A stretch of 64,000 nt of DNA from Croceicoccus marinus (GTDB lineage Bacteria; Pseudomonadota; Alphaproteobacteria; Sphingomonadales; Sphingomonadaceae): positions 831,501 through 895,500 of the forward strand of contig NZ_CP019602.1 in assembly GCF_001661675.2 (NCBI RefSeq), in the 5' to 3' direction. This document shows, in pieces, positions 1-9,818 of this stretch; positions within the stretch are counted from its first letter, which is position 1, and each line of letters starts with the position of its first letter. The notes below the pieces were generated by a model. That model had not been told where the DNA came from, did not search any database, and saw only the letters and a program-made list of their open reading frames with translations. The translations under genes were made by a program, and so were the position numbers.

Positions 1-1138
1 TCCTACAAAATATCGAAGGAAAGGGTCTTTACCATATAGTACACATTCCTTGGATATTTCCCGATGGAACAGCCGGAAAGAGCGATTGGAGCCAGGATGA
101 ATGGGATTTCCTTAATGAAGCTCTCTCTGAGACATTCAATTATTCTGGAGGATTTTCTTCAGAATACGAATTTAAGTACTTATGTATTGATCGGCCGTCT
201 CTATCGCATTTCCAAAGTAAAAATATTTCTCATAGTTATTTTAAAGATGGTTTGACGTCCCACGACCTAAATAATTCGCAAGTTTCGAAATGTTTTATCA
301 ATAACTATGCTACCGGATTTAAATTTATTTTAGACTGTGTTGTTGATGGCGATGCTAAGGTTGAAGATGCGGACGTTAGAATAGACGAATGCTACATCAG
401 AAATTTCGTTTTTAGTGGTCACAAGGACGCAAGGAGGCCCCTGCTCGAAATTAGCGAAAGCGAAATCACGACCATTTACATATCAGGGAAATTTTCCGAC
501 TTATTTATTGACGACTTGATTTGCGAGAGTTTTGATATTTCAAACTCGTCTTTCAAGCATGGTACTTTCACGGGCGAAAAATCATCGATAATTTTGAACG
601 CCGAAAACTGCTATTTCGAAAATAGGGTGATTTTTACCGATATCAGTCTTGGGATCGATATAACCAGAAACTCATCATTTCGGCATGCTGTATTTGCAGA
701 TAAACTGATATTTGATAACGTTGAAGTCTTCTTTTCCTGTCTATCTGACATCCAGCTCGGCGGACCGATTGATCTTGATCTACGTGACCGTTCGCTTGAG
801 GCTGGCTTTGCAAGGGAGTTGTCCCAGCTCCAGAGCCTGAAGGAGCCAGCTTATTCAGAATCTCTTCGGAATTCGTTGGAAAGAGCCTGTCAAATAATAT
901 GCGAAAGAAATCGTCAAGATGGGCGAAAAGATTTAGAAAAGCGTTTTCGAAGAATGGAATTGATGGCGCGTACCGCTTCTGAACACACTGAGCCGTCTAC
1001 AAAGTTTATTAATTGGTTTTATCGTGAATTTTCCGATTTTGGATTTAGCTGGTGGCGCCCGCTTCTTGGATTGGTTTTGAGCTGGTTTTTTTTGGAGCCC
1101 TCTATCTGTTAGGGCCAAAACCCAATCAGCCTCTTGAA
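1..1138 (+). pseudogene. 5' part of a broken beta-helix (pentapeptide-like) membrane protein gene
   Basis: The frame is open from position 3, so the gene begins left of the window; the TTG at 252 is only an internal codon. The visible part has pentapeptide-like stretches (about 340-720, e.g. FKHGTFTG, NSSFRHAVFAD), a charged helical linker, then the start of a membrane helix (WWRPLLGLVLSWFF). A run of eight T at 1086-1093 breaks the frame: as read it ends LEPSIC at a stop at 1110-1112. With one more T the frame continues as FGALYLLGPKPNQPLE, a natural helix end, up to the insertion at about 1139. GC content is clearly lower than in the core genes from 2.5 kb on. The likely 3' part is at 2247-2512. 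The family assignment is from pattern only; no function can be given. Confidence 0.6.
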
Positions 1139-1193
1139 AGAGCGCGTTTAGGTTGATTCAAGGGGGCTTTAAGCTGGATGGAGGCTCCGCTTG

Positions 1194-1586
1194 ATGTCGC
1201 GCTCGTTGTTCTGGTTATCGGATGCTGCTTGGCAGGCGATCGAACCACACTTGCCAAAGAACCAGCCTGGTGCTCGGCGCGTCGATGATCGGCGGGTAAT
1301 CTCGGGCATCCTGCATGTCCTGAAGTCCGGCTGCCGATGGTGCGACTGTCCTGCGGACTACGGGCCGTCCACGACGATCTACAACCGTTTCAATCGCTGG
1401 TCACGGCGGGGCTTCTGGACGAAGTTGCTCGATGCCTTGGCCGAGGCGGGTGCGGTCACGAAGAGCACCGCGATCGATAGCACCTACATCAAAGCCCAGC
1501 GCTCGGCGTTTGGCGGAAAAGGGGGCGCCAGAAGCAGGCCATCGGCCGTTCTCGTGGTGGCTGGACAACCAAGGTCCACGCCCTGA
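1194..1586 (+). CDS. IS427-type transposase, frame A
   Basis: This is the N-terminal part of an IS5-family DDE transposase (MSRSLFWLSDAAWQAIEPHL, then GILHVLKSGCRWCDCP). It includes the first catalytic Asp in STAIDSTYIKAQ. The ATG at 1194 is preferred over the TTG three bases upstream; GGAGG lies about 11 bases before it. The frame runs into a stop at 1586, while the second half of the enzyme continues in the -1 frame. This is typical of IS427-group elements that make the full transposase by frameshifting. The likely slip site is the A4G5 run at 1517-1525. Confidence 0.85.
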   Translation: MSRSLFWLSDAAWQAIEPHLPKNQPGARRVDDRRVISGILHVLKSGCRWCDCPADYGPSTTIYNRFNRWSRRGFWTKLLDALAEAGAVTKSTAIDSTYIKAQRSAFGGKGGARSRPSAVLVVAGQPRSTP

Positions 1587-1951
1587 CCGACGTGCTGGGC
1601 CGACCCTATGCCCTGATGCTGACCGCCGGCAATGTCAGCGACGTGAAGGCTGCGCCGGCGCTGCTCGAACGCGCCGGCCGTATGCGCTACCTGCTTGGCG
1701 ACAAAGGATACGATGCCAATAGCCTGCGCAAGACACTGCGCGAGAACGGCACCAGTCCTGTCATCCCCGGAAGGCGCAATCGCAAGCACACCATTCGCTA
1801 TGATCAGCGGCGTTACAGAGGGCGCCACCTCATCGAGAACGCCTTCTGTCGCATGAAGGACTTCCGCCGGATCGCCACTCGCTACGACAAGCTCGCCGCC
1901 AACTTCCTGTCTGCCATGGCGCTGGCTACTGCTGTCGCGTTCTGGTTATGA
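1517..1951 (+). CDS. IS427-type transposase, frame B (made by -1 frameshift)
   Basis: This is the C-terminal half of the transposase, in the -1 frame relative to frame A. Translation from the A4G5 slip region gives QAIGRSRGGWTTKVHAL, the usual junction of this family. It then carries the second catalytic Asp (LLGDKGYDA) and the catalytic Glu in HLIENAFCRMKDFRR, a Y/R-E-K type signature. A GTG at 1592 could serve as an independent start but would lose the conserved junction, so frameshift expression is more likely. Both halves look intact, so the transposase may be active. Confidence 0.85.
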   Translation, partial: KRGRQKQAIGRSRGGWTTKVHALTDVLGRPYALMLTAGNVSDVKAAPALLERAGRMRYLLGDKGYDANSLRKTLRENGTSPVIPGRRNRKHTIRYDQRRYRGRHLIENAFCRMKDFRRIATRYDKLAANFLSAMALATAVAFWL

Positions 1952-1975
1952 CGGAATGAGAGGAAAGAGCAGTTC

Positions 1976-2227
1976 ATGAACGACGACCAAAACACATCTG
2001 GCCCATACCTGCCACCCGGCACGGCGGTCCGTTACGACGGCCTTGAGGAAGGTGGCCCCGAGTTTGGGACCATCGTCCACTGCTGGTTCGACGACGAGAT
2101 CGGCGCTCACGACTGCTATGTAGCCTTCTTCGGCGACAAGCAGCCGATAGGGAAACCAACCGAGAAACCGTATATCCTGCGTTATGCGTCCACATCGCTG
2201 ACGGTCATCGATACAGCCGCTGATTGA
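1976..2227 (+). CDS. small protein carried next to the transposase
   Basis: This encodes 83 residues with a good Shine-Dalgarno (GAGGAAAGAG) before the ATG, 24 nt after the transposase stop. It is a soluble protein rich in Gly, Pro and Tyr, with YLPPGTAVRYDG, FGTIVHCWFDDEIGAHDCYVAFFG and KPYILRYA. It has no signal peptide or membrane segment. It lies inside the inferred IS ends, so it is a candidate passenger gene. I recognise no characterised family; the compact beta-rich pattern would suit a small SH3-like fold, but that is a guess. Confidence 0.65.
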   Translation: MNDDQNTSGPYLPPGTAVRYDGLEEGGPEFGTIVHCWFDDEIGAHDCYVAFFGDKQPIGKPTEKPYILRYASTSLTVIDTAAD

Positions 2228-2246
2228 GTCCGAACCCTAATAGCTG

Positions 2247-2512
2247 CCTTGAAGTTTGATGCTCTTGGCCCTGTGGGTGGATCCGTGAATTGGGTCATCT
2301 TGAACGACGTGGCGTTGCTTACAGTGGATAAGAGCTTTCCTGTTGGCGTCTCAATCGACGAAGCTAAGCTATTTGGTGGCGAATTGGTTGGTGAAAGAGG
2401 TGGATTGAGTGCTGTAGCCGTCGGAGTGGTCGGGGCTGCTCAAACCGTTTTATCAGGTATTTTATTTTTTTTGGCTGGCATGGCCATTCGGAACAAACTT
2501 CTAATAGGTTGA
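2247..2512 (+). pseudogene. 3' remnant of the interrupted membrane protein gene
   Basis: The reading frame (KFDALGPVGGSVNW to LAGMAIRNKLLIG) has no credible start of its own; the TTG at 2249 has no ribosome site. It ends with a membrane helix, QTVLSGILFFLAGMAIRNK, followed by a short basic tail. This is the expected C-terminus of membrane proteins in which a beta-helix domain is followed by two or more C-terminal helices. Its composition resembles 1-1138, and it is in the same frame as the T-corrected upstream piece. I therefore read it as the displaced 3' end of that gene. Confidence 0.5.
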
Positions 2513-2716
2513 TCCCCTTGACCCCACCCCCGAATCCCCTTAAGGGCCGCGCCAAGCGCCAGCAGGGCTAACCCTTTGCCGGTGGACAGAGCTGAACATT
2601 GCCGGTGAGTGGGGCCCGTCCGAACAGGGCAGCGCCGTTATCCGTCAAAGTAACCCGGCTGGATCCGGGTGGAGCGTTTCGGTTCGTGCGGCGATCGCCG
2701 GGGCAGGGCCTTACTT

Positions 2717-2735
2717 AAGGGCCGCATGCCCTTTT
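2717..2735 (+). terminator. terminator-like hairpin upstream of rpsL
   Basis: Stem AAGGGC/GCCCTT (2717-2722 and 2728-2733) with a 5-nt loop, running into TTTT. It could end transcription from the accessory side before the ribosomal operon. Confidence 0.45.
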
Positions 2736-2839
2736 CGCGTTTCCCCGCACGGTCCTTCCTCCATCGCTGATCCGTCAGGCGGCTCGCAAGACGAGTTTTC
2801 GCCGCTTTACCTCATCCACACGGTGCGGGGCAGAGCGGA

Positions 2840-2884
2840 ACCTCATCAGTAAAAGTGGGGACCACTTTTACGTGCCGATGAGGT
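2840..2884. repeat. long imperfect hairpin in the rpsL leader
   Basis: The inner stem is perfect over 10 bp (2849-2858 with 2862-2871, loop GGA). The outer stem is 8 bp (2840-2847 with 2877-2884), with only a small asymmetric bulge between. There is no T-tract. It may be a mobile palindromic element or a leader structure. Confidence 0.6.
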
Positions 2885-3003
2885 GACCCCCGAACGGGAC
2901 ACTCTCCCGTCCGGAAAACAAGTTTCGGCCCGAACCCATCCGCATTTGCGCGGGGGAGGGCGCAACCCGGCGAGGACACTCTCCGGTCAAGAAGGGAAAT
3001 ACA

Positions 3004-3375
3004 ATGCCTACGATCAACCAGCTGGTCCGCAAGGGTCGCGAGCCGCAGAAGGCCAAGTCCAAGGTTCCCGCGATGGAGCAGAACCCGCAGAAGCGCGGCG
3101 TCTGCACCCGCGTGTACACCACCACCCCGAAGAAGCCGAACTCGGCGCTTCGCAAGGTGGCCAAGGTTCGCCTGACCAACGGCCGCGAAGTCATCAGCTA
3201 CATCCCCGGCGAAGGCCACAACCTTCAGGAGCACTCGGTCGTGCTGATCCGCGGCGGCCGTGTGCGCGACCTTCCCGGCGTGCGCTACCACGTGCTGCGC
3301 GGCGTTCTCGACACGCAGGGCGTGAAGGACCGCAAGCAGTCCCGTTCGAAGTACGGCGCCAAGCGTCCGAAGTAA
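3004..3375 (+). CDS. rpsL: 30S ribosomal protein S12
   Basis: The 123-residue length is the family norm, with the universal segments [20 protein letters not shown] and [19 protein letters not shown]. The ATG at 3004 follows AAGAAGGGAAATACA. S12 sits at the decoding centre and checks codon-anticodon pairing. Lys42 (mature E. coli numbering) is kept, but position 87 is Arg ([10 protein letters not shown]) where E. coli has Lys; Lys to Arg there is a classic streptomycin-resistance change. It is first gene of the str operon, with rpsG, fusA and tuf downstream. Confidence 0.98.
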   Translation: MPTINQLVRKGREPQKAKSKVPAMEQNPQKRGVCTRVYTTTPKKPNSALRKVAKVRLTNGREVISYIPGEGHNLQEHSVVLIRGGRVRDLPGVRYHVLRGVLDTQGVKDRKQSRSKYGAKRPK

Positions 3376-3390
3376 GATCAACGCGGGGAC

Positions 3391-3455
3391 GGCCCGCTCC
3401 CCCTCCCGACCACCCAACGGGGTAAACTCTGGGTGGTCGGGAGGGGGAGCGGGCC
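3391..3455. repeat. 26-bp perfect inverted repeat between rpsL and rpsG
   Basis: Arms 3391-3416 and 3430-3455 are perfectly complementary over 26 bp and very G+C-rich (GGCCCGCTCC... and its complement), with a 13-nt loop. There is no following T-tract. In RNA it would form an extremely stable stem within the rpsL-rpsG transcript. It could be a dispersed palindromic element, a processing site or an attenuator. Confidence 0.9.
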
Positions 3456-3510
3456 GGCACCGCAAGCCACGGACGGATGTCCGTGGCGCACTCCGAAGGA
3501 GTCTAGAAAA

Positions 3511-3981
3511 ATGTCACGTCGTCGTCGTCCCGAAAAGCGGGTCATCCTTCCCGATCCCAAGTTTGGCGATCAGGTCCTGTCGAAGTTCATGAACAACCTC
3601 ATGCTCGACGGCAAGAAGTCGACTGCCGAGCGTATCGTCTATGGCGCGCTGGAAACCGTCGAGACCAAGGCCAAGGCCGATCCGGTCCAGCTGTTCCACG
3701 ACGCGCTGGCGAACATCATGCCGCAGATCGAGGTCCGCAGCCGCCGCGTCGGCGGTGCGACCTACCAGGTCCCCGTGGAAGTTCGCCCGGAACGTGCGCA
3801 GGCTCTGGCCATTCGCTGGCTGATCACCGCGGCGCGCAACCGTCCCGAAACGACGATGGCCGCGCGCCTGTCGGGCGAGCTGATGGATGCGTCGAACAAC
3901 CGCGGCAACGCCGTGAAGAAGCGCGAAGACACCCACCGCATGGCCGACGCCAACCGCGCGTTCAGCCACTACCGCTGGTAA
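3511..3981 (+). CDS. rpsG: 30S ribosomal protein S7
   Basis: The 156 residues start [10 protein letters not shown], with [22 protein letters not shown] and [12 protein letters not shown], all typical of S7, the head-domain protein that nucleates 3' 16S rRNA folding. The frame is open further upstream through the inverted repeat, but the ATG at 3511 has a strong AAGGAG site nine bases before it and gives the family length. A terminator-like hairpin follows at 3992, before fusA. Confidence 0.98.
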   Translation: MSRRRRPEKRVILPDPKFGDQVLSKFMNNLMLDGKKSTAERIVYGALETVETKAKADPVQLFHDALANIMPQIEVRSRRVGGATYQVPVEVRPERAQALAIRWLITAARNRPETTMAARLSGELMDASNNRGNAVKKREDTHRMADANRAFSHYRW

Positions 3982-3991
3982 GACTGCTGCG

Positions 3992-4030
3992 AAGACGCCT
4001 CTTTCCCCGATTTCGGGAAGAGGCGTCTTT
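3992..4030 (+). terminator. hairpin after rpsG
   Basis: Stem AAGACGCCTCTT(T)CCC with GGGAAGAGGCGTCTT, one bulged T and a short loop, ending in TTT. It probably reduces read-through from rpsL-rpsG into fusA. Confidence 0.7.
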
Positions 4031-4148
4031 CGCCGGTCACAAATATCACTATATGGGGCCCATCCGGCTCCGAGAGAGTCGGCAGCAAAGCGCGTGAGCC
4101 AGATGGCCGCCGCCAGACTGCAAGCTTCATACTCCTGAGGAATTTTCC

Positions 4149-6242
4149 ATGGCCCGCGAATATCCGCTGGAACGCTACCGCAATATCGGCATCATGGCGC
4201 ATATCGACGCCGGCAAGACGACGACGACAGAGCGGATCCTGTACTACACCGGCAAATCCTACAAGATCGGCGAAGTCCACGACGGCGCCGCCACCATGGA
4301 CTGGATGGAGCAGGAGCAGGAACGCGGGATCACCATCACGTCCGCGGCAACGACGACCTTCTGGGCCGCCGAAGACGGCAAGGGCCCGAAGCACCGCATC
4401 AACATCATCGACACCCCCGGCCACGTCGACTTCACCATCGAAGTCGAACGCTCGCTGCGCGTGCTCGACGGTGCGGTGGCGGTGTTCGACGGCGTGGCCG
4501 GCGTTGAACCGCAGTCCGAAACCGTGTGGCGCCAGGCCGACAAATACGGCGTGCCGCGCATGTGCTTCATCAACAAGCTGGATCGCACCGGCGCCGATTT
4601 CTACTACTGCGTGCAGTCGATCGTCGACCGCCTCGGCGCGAAGCCGCTGGTGCTGTATCTCCCGATCGGCGCGGAAAGCGACCTTCAGGGTGTCGTCGAC
4701 CTCGTGAACAACCGCGGTATCGTCTGGGAGAACGACGGTCTCGGCGCGACGTTCAACTATGTCGATGTCCCGGCGGACATGGCCGACAAGGCTGCCGAAT
4801 ACCGTGAGAAGCTGATCGAAACTGCCGTGGAGCAGGACGACGACATCATGGAAGCCTATCTCGAAGGCGAGGTTCCTGATGCGGCGACGCTGAAGAAGCT
4901 GATCCGCAAGGGCACCATGGCGCGCGATTTCGTGCCTGTCCTGTGCGGCTCTGCATTCAAGAACAAGGGTGTCCAGCCCCTGCTCGACGCCGTGGTCGAT
5001 TACATGCCTTCGCCACTCGACGTACCCGCCATCGAAGGCGTGCTGCCGGACAGCGACGAGAAGGATACGCGTCCTTCGGCGGACGAGGCTCCGTTCTCGG
5101 CGCTCGCGTTCAAGATCATGAACGATCCGTTCGTCGGCTCGCTGACCTTCACCCGCATCTATTCGGGTAAGCTCACCAAGGGTTCGGTTCTGAACTCGGT
5201 GAAGGACAAGAAGGAAAAGGTCGGCCGCATGCTGCTGATGCACTCGAACAACCGCGAGGACATCGAAGAGGCATTCGCGGGCGATATCGTCGCGCTGGCG
5301 GGCATGAAGGATACGACGACCGGCGATACGCTGTGCGACCCGTCGAAGCCGATCATCCTTGAGCGTATGGAATTCCCTGAGCCCGTTATCGAGCTGTCGG
5401 TGGAACCCAAGACCAAGGCCGACCAGGAAAAGATGGGTGTTGCGCTCAATCGCCTCGCTGCCGAGGATCCTTCGTTCCGCGTGTCGACCGACCACGAATC
5501 CGGTCAGACGATCATTAAGGGCATGGGCGAGCTTCACCTTGACATTCTCGTCGATCGCATGAAGCGCGAGTTCAAGGTTGAAGCCAATGTGGGTGCGCCG
5601 CAGGTGGCCTATCGCGAATATCTCGCGAAGCCGGTTGATGTCGACTACACCCACAAGAAGCAGTCGGGCGGTTCGGGCCAGTTCGGCCGCGTCAAGGTCA
5701 AGGTCGAACCGGGCGAGCGCGGACAGGGTTTCGTCTTCAAGGACGAGATCAAGGGTGGCAACATTCCCAAGGAATACATCCCCGCGATCGAAAAGGGTCT
5801 GCGCGAGCAGGCCGAGAGCGGTTACCTTGTCGGCTTCCCGATCATCGACTTTACGGTGACGCTGTATGACGGTGCCTACCACGACGTCGACTCGAGCGCG
5901 ATCGCGTTTGAAATCGCGGGTCGCGGCGCCATGCGCGAAATCGCGCAGAAGTCGGGCATCAAGCTGCTCGAGCCGATCATGAAGGTCGAGGTCGTGACGC
6001 CCGAGGATTACCTCGGCGACGTGATCGGCGACATCAACTCGCGGCGCGGCCAGATCCAGGGCACCGACTCTCGCGGTAACGCCCAGGCTGTCGAAGCGAA
6101 CGTGCCGCTTGCGAACATGTTCGGCTATGTCAACGAACTGCGCTCGTTCACACAGGGCCGCGCCCAGTACACGATGCAGTTCAGCCACTATGACGAGGTC
6201 CCGGCGAATGTCGCGGCCGAAGTGAAGGAGAAGCTTGCGTAA
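4149..6242 (+). CDS. fusA: translation elongation factor G
   Basis: This is a 697-residue GTPase that drives tRNA-mRNA translocation. The G-domain motifs are visible: AHIDAGKTT (residues 17-25), the switch [19 protein letters not shown] and [10 protein letters not shown]. The later domains include the domain IV stretch [16 protein letters not shown] and the C-terminal [19 protein letters not shown]. The ATG at 4149 follows TGAGGAA. It lies 167 bases after rpsG and 108 before tuf, the usual str-operon order. Confidence 0.98.
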   Translation: MAREYPLERYRNIGIMAHIDAGKTTTTERILYYTGKSYKIGEVHDGAATMDWMEQEQERGITITSAATTTFWAAEDGKGPKHRINIIDTPGHVDFTIEVERSLRVLDGAVAVFDGVAGVEPQSETVWRQADKYGVPRMCFINKLDRTGADFYYCVQSIVDRLGAKPLVLYLPIGAESDLQGVVDLVNNRGIVWENDGLGATFNYVDVPADMADKAAEYREKLIETAVEQDDDIMEAYLEGEVPDAATLKKLIRKGTMARDFVPVLCGSAFKNKGVQPLLDAVVDYMPSPLDVPAIEGVLPDSDEKDTRPSADEAPFSALAFKIMNDPFVGSLTFTRIYSGKLTKGSVLNSVKDKKEKVGRMLLMHSNNREDIEEAFAGDIVALAGMKDTTTGDTLCDPSKPIILERMEFPEPVIELSVEPKTKADQEKMGVALNRLAAEDPSFRVSTDHESGQTIIKGMGELHLDILVDRMKREFKVEANVGAPQVAYREYLAKPVDVDYTHKKQSGGSGQFGRVKVKVEPGERGQGFVFKDEIKGGNIPKEYIPAIEKGLREQAESGYLVGFPIIDFTVTLYDGAYHDVDSSAIAFEIAGRGAMREIAQKSGIKLLEPIMKVEVVTPEDYLGDVIGDINSRRGQIQGTDSRGNAQAVEANVPLANMFGYVNELRSFTQGRAQYTMQFSHYDEVPANVAAEVKEKLA

Positions 6243-6350
6243 GCAGCTTCATCGGTCTAGGGGCGGGCGCCTGATTCACGGGTGCCGGCCTCAAGTCCGC
6301 CCAAGAATAACACCGGATCAGCAAATCCAGACGAATAGAGGTCTTTGAAA

Positions 6351-7541
<1,191 letters not shown>

Positions 7542-7554
7542 TATAGGCCTGTTC

Positions 7555-7591
7555 GTCGGCAGGGATTGATTCTCTGCCGACCAGGTTTTTT
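7555..7591 (+). terminator. rho-independent terminator after tuf
   Basis: Stem GTCGGCAG (7555-7562) with CTGCCGAC (7574-7581) and an 11-nt loop, then CAGG and six T (7586-7591). A second weaker hairpin followed by TTTCTTTTTT lies at about 7597-7653. Confidence 0.85.
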
Positions 7592-7694
7592 AAGAGGGGG
7601 CCGCCCCTTCCCGGTCATCCGGTGAAGCAGGGCGGGCCTTTCTTTTTTGGAGCGAGCTGGTCTCGCTTTGGCTCTTTCGCATCGGTAGTTGGAC

Positions 7695-8006
7695 ATGGAA
7701 GCTCAGAATATCCGCATTCGCCTGAAGGCGTTTGATCATCGCGTTCTCGACACGGCAACGAGTGAGATCGCAGAGACTGCCCGTCGTACGGGCGCGCTTA
7801 TTCGGGGGCCCATTCCGCTGCCGACGCGTATCGAGAAGTTCACCGTGAACCGCGGTCCGCACATCGACAAGAAGTCGCGGGAGCAGTTCGAGGTTCGTAC
7901 CTACAAGCGGCTGCTCGACATCGTGCAGCCCAACGCCCAGACGGTCGATGCTCTGATGAAGCTCGATCTTGCTGCGGGCGTCAATGTCGAGATCAAGCTG
8001 GCCTGA
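7695..8006 (+). CDS. rpsJ: 30S ribosomal protein S10
   Basis: The 103 residues begin [19 protein letters not shown] and contain [21 protein letters not shown] and the basic loop [19 protein letters not shown]10 is a head-domain protein of the small subunit and is also the NusE antitermination factor. The ATG at 7695 gives the family length; the TTG at 7689 would add two residues. No clear Shine-Dalgarno is seen. It opens the S10 operon, but an unusual 294-nt spacer separates it from rplC. Confidence 0.97.
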   Translation: MEAQNIRIRLKAFDHRVLDTATSEIAETARRTGALIRGPIPLPTRIEKFTVNRGPHIDKKSREQFEVRTYKRLLDIVQPNAQTVDALMKLDLAAGVNVEIKLA

Positions 8007-8300
8007 TCGGCCGGAGGTCTCGCGGGAAGCCGTATCGCGGCTTCTGCAAGACAAAGGGATACCGCCGGAGCGTCACTCTTGTAGTGACAATGTTCTCCGG
8101 GCCGCGTCCCCCGTCTCGCTTCCATCCTGGCGATGGCGGCATTCAGCCCGGACGGGGCGACGTTAACATAATTGGGCTGAAACCGGCCGTGGGGGCATAG
8201 GCTTCCACGGCTATTCACGCACCCGGAGATGGTCTCCGACGTGCCTCTGTCACCGGGCCTATGGCGATGGTCGCTATGCCCATGTTTAGGAGTTTTGATC
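8007..8300 (+). promoter_or_regulatory. structured spacer between rpsJ and rplC
   Basis: Elsewhere in this operon gaps are a few bases; here there are 294. Several hairpins can be drawn: GAAGCCG/CGGCTTC (8026-8044); CCGGAG/CTCCGG (8065-8100) enclosing GTCACT/AGTGAC (8072-8088); and CGGAGA/TCTCCG (8224-8238). It may hold a second promoter or a site of autogenous control by a product of the downstream genes. That function is inference. Confidence 0.5.
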
Positions 8301-9188
8301 ATGCGCACTGGCGTGATCGCCAAGAAAGTCGGGATGACCCGCCTGTTCCAGGAGGACGGTCGGCACGTGCCTGTTACCGTTCTGGCGCTGGAAGATTGTC
8401 AGGTTGTCTCGCACCGTACGCTCGACCGCGATGGCTATGTTGCCGTCCAGCTGGGCGCTGGTGAGGCGAAGCAGAAGAACGTGGCCAAGCCGCAGCGCGA
8501 GCATTTCGCGAAGGCTGAAGTGTCGCTCAAGATGAAGGTCGCCGAATTCCGTCTTGAGGGCGAGGATGGCCTCCTCCCCGTTGGCGCATCGATCTCGGCC
8601 GAGCATTTCATTGCTGGCCAGAAGGTGGACATCACCGGCCATACGCAGGGCAAGGGCTTTGCCGGCGCCATGAAGCGCTGGGGCTTCGGTGGTCTGCGCG
8701 CAACGCACGGCGTGTCGCTTTCGCACCGTTCGCACGGTTCGACCGGTAACCGCCAGGACCCAGGCAAGGTCTTCAAGAACAAGAAGATGGCAGGCCACAT
8801 GGGCGATCGTCAGCGCACCCAGCAGAACTTGGAAGTCGTGCGTACCGACGCCGACCGTGGCCTGATCTTCGTCAAAGGGTCCGTGCCCGGCGCGAAGAAC
8901 GCCTGGCTGCTGGTTTCCGATGCCGTGAAGCTTCCGCTTCCCGAGGGCGCGCCGTTCCCAGGTGCCGTTCTCGACAAGAAGAATTCGGCTCCCGAGCATG
9001 ACGAAGCGCCGGCCGGCATGGTCGAAAGCGCCGCTGAGCACGAAGTGCACCAGCAGGTCGATGCGGAACAGCAGGCCGAGTTGCTCAAGGAGCAGCAGGC
9101 GGGTGCAGACGATTCGGTGACCGAAGCGAACAAGAACGACGCCGCCGAGGGTGATGTGCCCGACGCCGGCGAGAACAAGGAGGGCTGA
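8301..9188 (+). CDS. rplC: 50S ribosomal protein L3 with long acidic C-terminal tail
   Basis: The 295 residues start [20 protein letters not shown] at the ATG 8301, preceded by TTAGGAG. The L3 core is clear: [40 protein letters not shown] and GHMGDRQRT, the loop reaching the peptidyl-transferase centre. The core ends near residue 217; bacterial L3 is usually about 205-215 residues. The remaining 75 or so residues are rich in Glu, Asp, Ala and Gln with no hydrophobic core and are predicted to be disordered and acidic. rplD starts three bases after the stop. Confidence 0.95.
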   Translation: MRTGVIAKKVGMTRLFQEDGRHVPVTVLALEDCQVVSHRTLDRDGYVAVQLGAGEAKQKNVAKPQREHFAKAEVSLKMKVAEFRLEGEDGLLPVGASISAEHFIAGQKVDITGHTQGKGFAGAMKRWGFGGLRATHGVSLSHRSHGSTGNRQDPGKVFKNKKMAGHMGDRQRTQQNLEVVRTDADRGLIFVKGSVPGAKNAWLLVSDAVKLPLPEGAPFPGAVLDKKNSAPEHDEAPAGMVESAAEHEVHQQVDAEQQAELLKEQQAGADDSVTEANKNDAAEGDVPDAGENKEG

Positions 9189-9191
9189 TCC

Positions 9192-9818
9192 GTGAAGGTG
9201 AAGGTCCAGAAACTCGACGGCAACGCGTCGGGTGACATCGAGCTGAACGACGACGTCTTCGGTCTCGAGCCGCGCGAGGATATCCTCCACCGCGTCGTCA
9301 CCTGGCAGTTGTGGAACCGTCGCGCCACCGCTCGTCCTACGCGTGAGCGTTCGGATGTGGCTCGCACCGGCAAGAAGTGGGGTCGCCAGAAGGGCGGCGG
9401 CACGGCTCGTCACGGTGACCGCGCCGCGCCCATCTTCATCGGTGGCGGTAAGGCTCACGGTGCGCGCAAGCGTGACTTCGATATGTCGCTAAACAAGAAG
9501 GTCCGTGCACTCGGTCTGCGCATGGCTCTTTCCAGCAAGGCCAAGAACGACAATCTGTTCGTTCTGGAGTCCCTGGAACTGGCCGATGCCAAGACTAAGC
9601 TGTTGGCGGCCGATCTTGCGAAGCTTGGCTTTGGCAAGAAGGTGCTGGTCATCGACGGCGAGCAGGTCGAGGACGGCTTCCGCAAGGCGGCCGGCAATTT
9701 GATCGGTATCGACGTGCTGCCTGCGATGGGCGCCAATGTCTACGACATCCTCAATCATGACACGCTGGTGCTGACCCGCGCCGCTGTCGAAAAGCTGGAG
9801 GCGCGTTTCAATGGCTAA
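9192..9818 (+). CDS. rplD: 50S ribosomal protein L4
   Basis: The 208 residues start at a GTG (9192) and contain the L4 signature [24 protein letters not shown], the extended loop that lines the exit tunnel. The C-terminus ([22 protein letters not shown]) is typical. L4 is the usual autogenous regulator of the S10 operon in enterobacteria; whether it acts here is unknown. It overlaps rplW by 8 nt, so the two are probably translationally coupled. Confidence 0.97.
   Translation: MKVKVQKLDGNASGDIELNDDVFGLEPREDILHRVVTWQLWNRRATARPTRERSDVARTGKKWGRQKGGGTARHGDRAAPIFIGGGKAHGARKRDFDMSLNKKVRALGLRMALSSKAKNDNLFVLESLELADAKTKLLAADLAKLGFGKKVLVIDGEQVEDGFRKAAGNLIGIDVLPAMGANVYDILNHDTLVLTRAAVEKLEARFNG

Larger units (their letters stand above)
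1139..2246 (+). mobile_element. IS5-family (IS427-group-like) insertion with passenger gene
   Basis: The element holds a two-frame transposase (1194-1951) and a small gene (1976-2227). It lies between two low-GC pieces that look like halves of one gene. The left end (from about 1139, AGAGCGCGTTTAGGTTGATT) and the complement of the right end (2246 back to 2222, containing AGCTATTAGGGTTCGGACTC) share AGC, TTAGG, TT and GA-TCAA in order. They are therefore imperfect terminal inverted repeats with gaps. CTTGAA occurs at both flanks (1133-1138 and 2248-2253), but joining there does not restore a good frame, so the target duplication is uncertain. The exact ends are inferred. Confidence 0.6.
2513..3003 (+). 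other. gene-free stretch: junction and rpsL leader
   Basis: No convincing gene is seen in these 491 bases. GC rises from the accessory level to the core level here. The stretch contains a small terminator-like hairpin (2717-2735), a long hairpin (2840-2884) and two copies of GACACTCTCC (near 2898 and 2976) in the rpsL leader. The promoter of the rpsL operon should lie here, but I cannot place it with confidence. Confidence 0.6.

Noticed and set aside
2528..2573. Frame ending PLKGRAKRQQG before a stop, like the tail of a lost gene
   Set aside because: Too short to support; no upstream coding continuity.
2539..2725. 12-bp direct repeat CTTAAGGGCCGC at 2539-2550 and 2714-2725
   Set aside because: Could mark an insertion border, but the second copy is part of a terminator-like hairpin and no element lies between them.
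3969..6188. 739-codon open frame antisense to fusA, and similar long antisense frames at 11151-12758, 21585-23162, 30895-33513, 44809-47547 and 52239-54992
   Set aside because: They mirror well-identified genes, have no family-like sequence, and are expected from high GC codon use on the opposite strand.
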